From: WQUF01 sp031549885
Lineage (GTDB): Bacteria; Bacillota; Clostridia; Clostridiales; Clostridiaceae
Assembly (NCBI GenBank): GCA_031549885.1
Contig: JAVBPD010000033.1
Coordinates: forward strand, 1 to 64,000
Reading direction: 5' to 3'
DNA: 64,000 nt
Positions 62,094 through 64,000 of this stretch are shown one piece after another; position 1 is the stretch's first letter, and every line of letters starts with the position of its first letter. Position numbers and translations under genes: made by a program. The notes beneath the pieces were generated by a model. It had not been told where the DNA came from, ran no database searches, and saw only the letters and a list, made by a program, of their open reading frames with translations.

Positions 62094-63680
62094 TTATTTG
62101 CTAATATCTGATAGAATTAATCTCTTATTGTGATCAAGAGCCCAGCTTATAGACCATTCGCTTTGAAAAAGCAATAAATTTCTTCCAATTAAGTCTTTAA
62201 CTTTTCTTGAATCACTTGTTATAATAATATTATCCATATCTACATCTTCATTTTCAATCCATCTTATAAATCTATACCCTTGGTTTTGAAGGTTAATTTC
62301 TACATTGTATTCATTTCTTAATCTATATTCAAATACTTCAAATTGAAGCACACCAACTACTCCAATTATAAATTCCTCAGAGCCATAGTTTAAATCCTTA
62401 AATACCTGTATTGCTCCTTCTTTGGCAATTTGCATAACACCTTTTAAAAATTGTTTTCTCTTCATAGTGTCAACTGCTTTTATTCTAGCAAAATGTTCTG
62501 GAGCAAAAGTAGGAATTTTTTGAAAATTAAACTTCTTTTGGCTTAAACATAAAGTGTCTCCAATGGAAAATATTCCAGGATCAAATACACCAATTATATC
62601 TCCTGCATAAGCCTCTTCAATTATTTCCCTATCTTGGGCTAAAAATTGTTGTGGCTGTGAAAGTTTAATTTTATTCCCTGCTTGAACATGATTTACCTCC
62701 ATTCCCTTTTCAAACTTTCCTGAACATATTCTCATAAAAGCAATTCTATCCCTATGTGCTGGATTCATATTTGCTTGTATTTTAAATATAAATGCTGAAA
62801 ATGGTTCCTCATATACATCTATTATGCCTTGATCAGAAATTCTAGGAATAGGAGGTGTTGTAAATTTTAAAAAGTAATTTAAAAATTGTTCCACCCCAAA
62901 ATTAGTAAGAGCACTTCCAAAAAACACAGGAGTAAGCTTACCTTGGCGAACATTTTCTAAATTAAAATCATCCCCTGCAATATCTAAAAGCTCTATATCG
63001 CTTTTTAATTTTTCATGAAAATCTATTCCTAAAAGATCTTCAAATACTTTATCATCCACATGGCCTTTAACAGATGACACTTGCGTTTGTCCATGGTTTC
63101 CACCTTGAAATACATTTATAAGCTTTTCTTTTCTGTCATATACTCCTTTAAAATCTTTTCCAGACCCAATAGGCCAATTTATAGGATAAGATTTAATTCC
63201 TAATTCCCTTTCTATTATTTCTAAAAGTTCAAATGGATCTAAAGCTTCTCTATCCATTTTATTTATAAAAGTAAAAATAGGTATTTCTCTTAAACTGCAT
63301 ACATTAAATAACTTCTTTGTTTGTTCCTCTACACCCTTTGCTGCATCTATAACCATTACTGCACAATCTGCTGCCATTAAGGTTCTATATGTATCTTCAC
63401 TAAAGTCTTGGTGTCCTGGTGTGTCTAATATATTGATACAAAAATTATCATAATTAAATTGCATAACAGAACTTGTGACAGAAATTCCCCTTTGCTTTTC
63501 AATTTCCATCCAGTCTGATGTTGCATGCCTTGCAGCTTTTCTAGCTTTTACAGAGCCTGCAAGCCTAATGGCGCCTCCGTAAAGAAGCAATTTTTCTGTT
63601 AAAGTTGTTTTACCAGCATCAGGGTGGGAGATAATTGCAAATGTTCTACGTTTCTCTATTTCATTTATTAAATCGCTCAA
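62094..63680 (-). CDS. prfC: Peptide chain release factor 3
   Basis: The 528-aa translational GTPase has G1 SHPDAGKTTL, switch II DTPGHQDFSED and G4 INKMDR, with RF3-specific RLAGSVKARKAARHATSDWM and the C-terminal domains of the normal length. It removes RF1/RF2 from the ribosome after termination. TTG start at 63680 after GAGGAG. Monocistronic, 23 bases before the C39-like gene. Confidence 0.96.
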   Translation of the reverse strand: MSDLINEIEKRRTFAIISHPDAGKTTLTEKLLLYGGAIRLAGSVKARKAARHATSDWMEIEKQRGISVTSSVMQFNYDNFCINILDTPGHQDFSEDTYRTLMAADCAVMVIDAAKGVEEQTKKLFNVCSLREIPIFTFINKMDREALDPFELLEIIERELGIKSYPINWPIGSGKDFKGVYDRKEKLINVFQGGNHGQTQVSSVKGHVDDKVFEDLLGIDFHEKLKSDIELLDIAGDDFNLENVRQGKLTPVFFGSALTNFGVEQFLNYFLKFTTPPIPRISDQGIIDVYEEPFSAFIFKIQANMNPAHRDRIAFMRICSGKFEKGMEVNHVQAGNKIKLSQPQQFLAQDREIIEEAYAGDIIGVFDPGIFSIGDTLCLSQKKFNFQKIPTFAPEHFARIKAVDTMKRKQFLKGVMQIAKEGAIQVFKDLNYGSEEFIIGVVGVLQFEVFEYRLRNEYNVEINLQNQGYRFIRWIENEDVDMDNIIITSDSRKVKDLIGRNLLLFQSEWSISWALDHNKRLILSDISK

Positions 63681-63787
63681 AATTAAATTCTCCTCTTTGA
63701 TCTTTTAATCTAATGTTAATTTTTTTAAAGTTGCAAGTAAATTATAACAATTGGAAAAAGCTTTTTCAATTAAGCATTAAAAATAAA

Positions 63788-63818
63788 TTGACATATTTTA
63801 AAAATAAACTCATATATA
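63788..63818 (+). promoter_or_regulatory. Sigma-A promoter of the right-edge gene
   Basis: A consensus TTGACA at 63788-63793 is followed by TATATA/TATATT near 63813-63820 (17-19-base spacing), about 30 bases before the AGGAG ribosome site of the last gene. Confidence 0.6.
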
Positions 63819-63848
63819 TTATAAGTAAACTATTTTTAGGAGATATTT

Positions 63849-64000
63849 ATGCGATTTAATGATGGAGAGATTTATGGATTAGACTTAAGACCAAGCTATA
63901 GAATAAAAAAACATGATGATGCAATAACTGAGCAGGAGTTTTTTAAAGAGTCACCTTCCCCTGAAGAAGTAGAGAAAAGAGCCAAAAAAGAAAGAAATAC
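63849..64000 (+). CDS. 5' part of an unidentified gene running off the right edge
   Basis: ATG 63849 follows AGGAG by a good distance and a consensus -35 box lies upstream. The first 50 codons begin MRFNDGEIYGLDLRPSYRIKK and continue as a charged, helix-prone segment rich in Glu and Lys. No membrane segment or known motif is visible in this piece, so no function is proposed. Confidence 0.65.
   Translation, partial: MRFNDGEIYGLDLRPSYRIKKHDDAITEQEFFKESPSPEEVEKRAKKERN

Noticed and set aside
1..64000. tRNA, rRNA, CRISPR arrays, prophage genes and riboswitches
   Set aside because: I looked for cloverleaf-like tRNA ends, repeat-spacer patterns, integrase-led clusters and long structured leaders. 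The only integrase-like gene is xerD in its housekeeping context, and leaders of the transport operons are too short for known riboswitches.

Overview
The window is AT-rich, Gram-positive, Firmicutes-type DNA and most likely comes from a Clostridium or close relative. The evidence is strong AGGAGG-type ribosome sites, frequent TTG and GTG starts, a spoIIM-xerD-deoB-pdp block typical of endospore formers, rubredoxin, a clostripain-family protease, corrinoid methyltransferases and no respiratory genes. I saw no tRNA, rRNA, CRISPR array or intact mobile element.

Layout. 1-3.5 kb: the tail of a gene cut by the left edge, a ferredoxin-type aldo/keto reductase and a membrane-anchored C11 protease. 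3.5-10.9 kb: a 134-bp palindrome, then a cell-surface glycosylation operon (polyprenyl-phosphate GT2 plus two tandem, near-duplicate YfhO-type GT-C proteins). 11.1-14.6 kb: an operon for a small secreted protein, two FtsX-type permeases and a MacB-type ATPase. 15-18.9 kb: YitT, a PyrE-like protein, a methyltransferase, GNAT proteins (one truncated) and MscS.

18.9-36.2 kb is the most interesting part. An enhancer-binding regulator and its own sigma-54 (rpoN) form a two-gene operon. They sit between an isoaspartyl-dipeptidase gene (iadA) and a large divergent methyl-transfer locus. The leftward arm encodes an MttB-family methyltransferase, an MtrH-like methyltransferase, a corrinoid protein, an opine-dehydrogenase-family protein and a complete Liv-type ABC importer. 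The rightward arm encodes a PanB-like hydroxymethyltransferase, a second MttB and an Asp/Glu-racemase-family protein. Four matches to the sigma-54 promoter (GG-N10-GC) lie in front of iadA, the first mttB, the MtrH-like gene and panB. The genes therefore look like one self-contained regulon for import and corrinoid-dependent demethylation of an unidentified N-methylated compound, with PanB, dehydrogenase, racemase and amidohydrolase steps acting on the carbon skeleton. A decayed racemase fragment lies just after livF. A third MttB, with a transporter and a small winged-helix-like protein, forms a separate cassette at 40.9-43.6 kb.

36.2-40.7 kb: nucleoside catabolism (pdp, deoB), xerD, spoIIM and rubredoxin. 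43.7-51.4 kb: an esterase-like hydrolase and a sugar locus (GH127-type glycosidase, AraC regulator, ABC sugar importer). 51.5-56.4 kb: an ECF vitamin-type importer co-operonic with two tandem SAM hydroxide adenosyltransferases. 56.4-64 kb: a NusG-II protein, GNAT, an SF1 helicase with a nuclease-like C-terminus, ApbE, a C39-like protein, release factor 3 and the start of an unidentified gene. Several starts are revised from ribosome-site spacing. For two genes (livF and the ECF S-component) the ribosome site points to an ATA codon.
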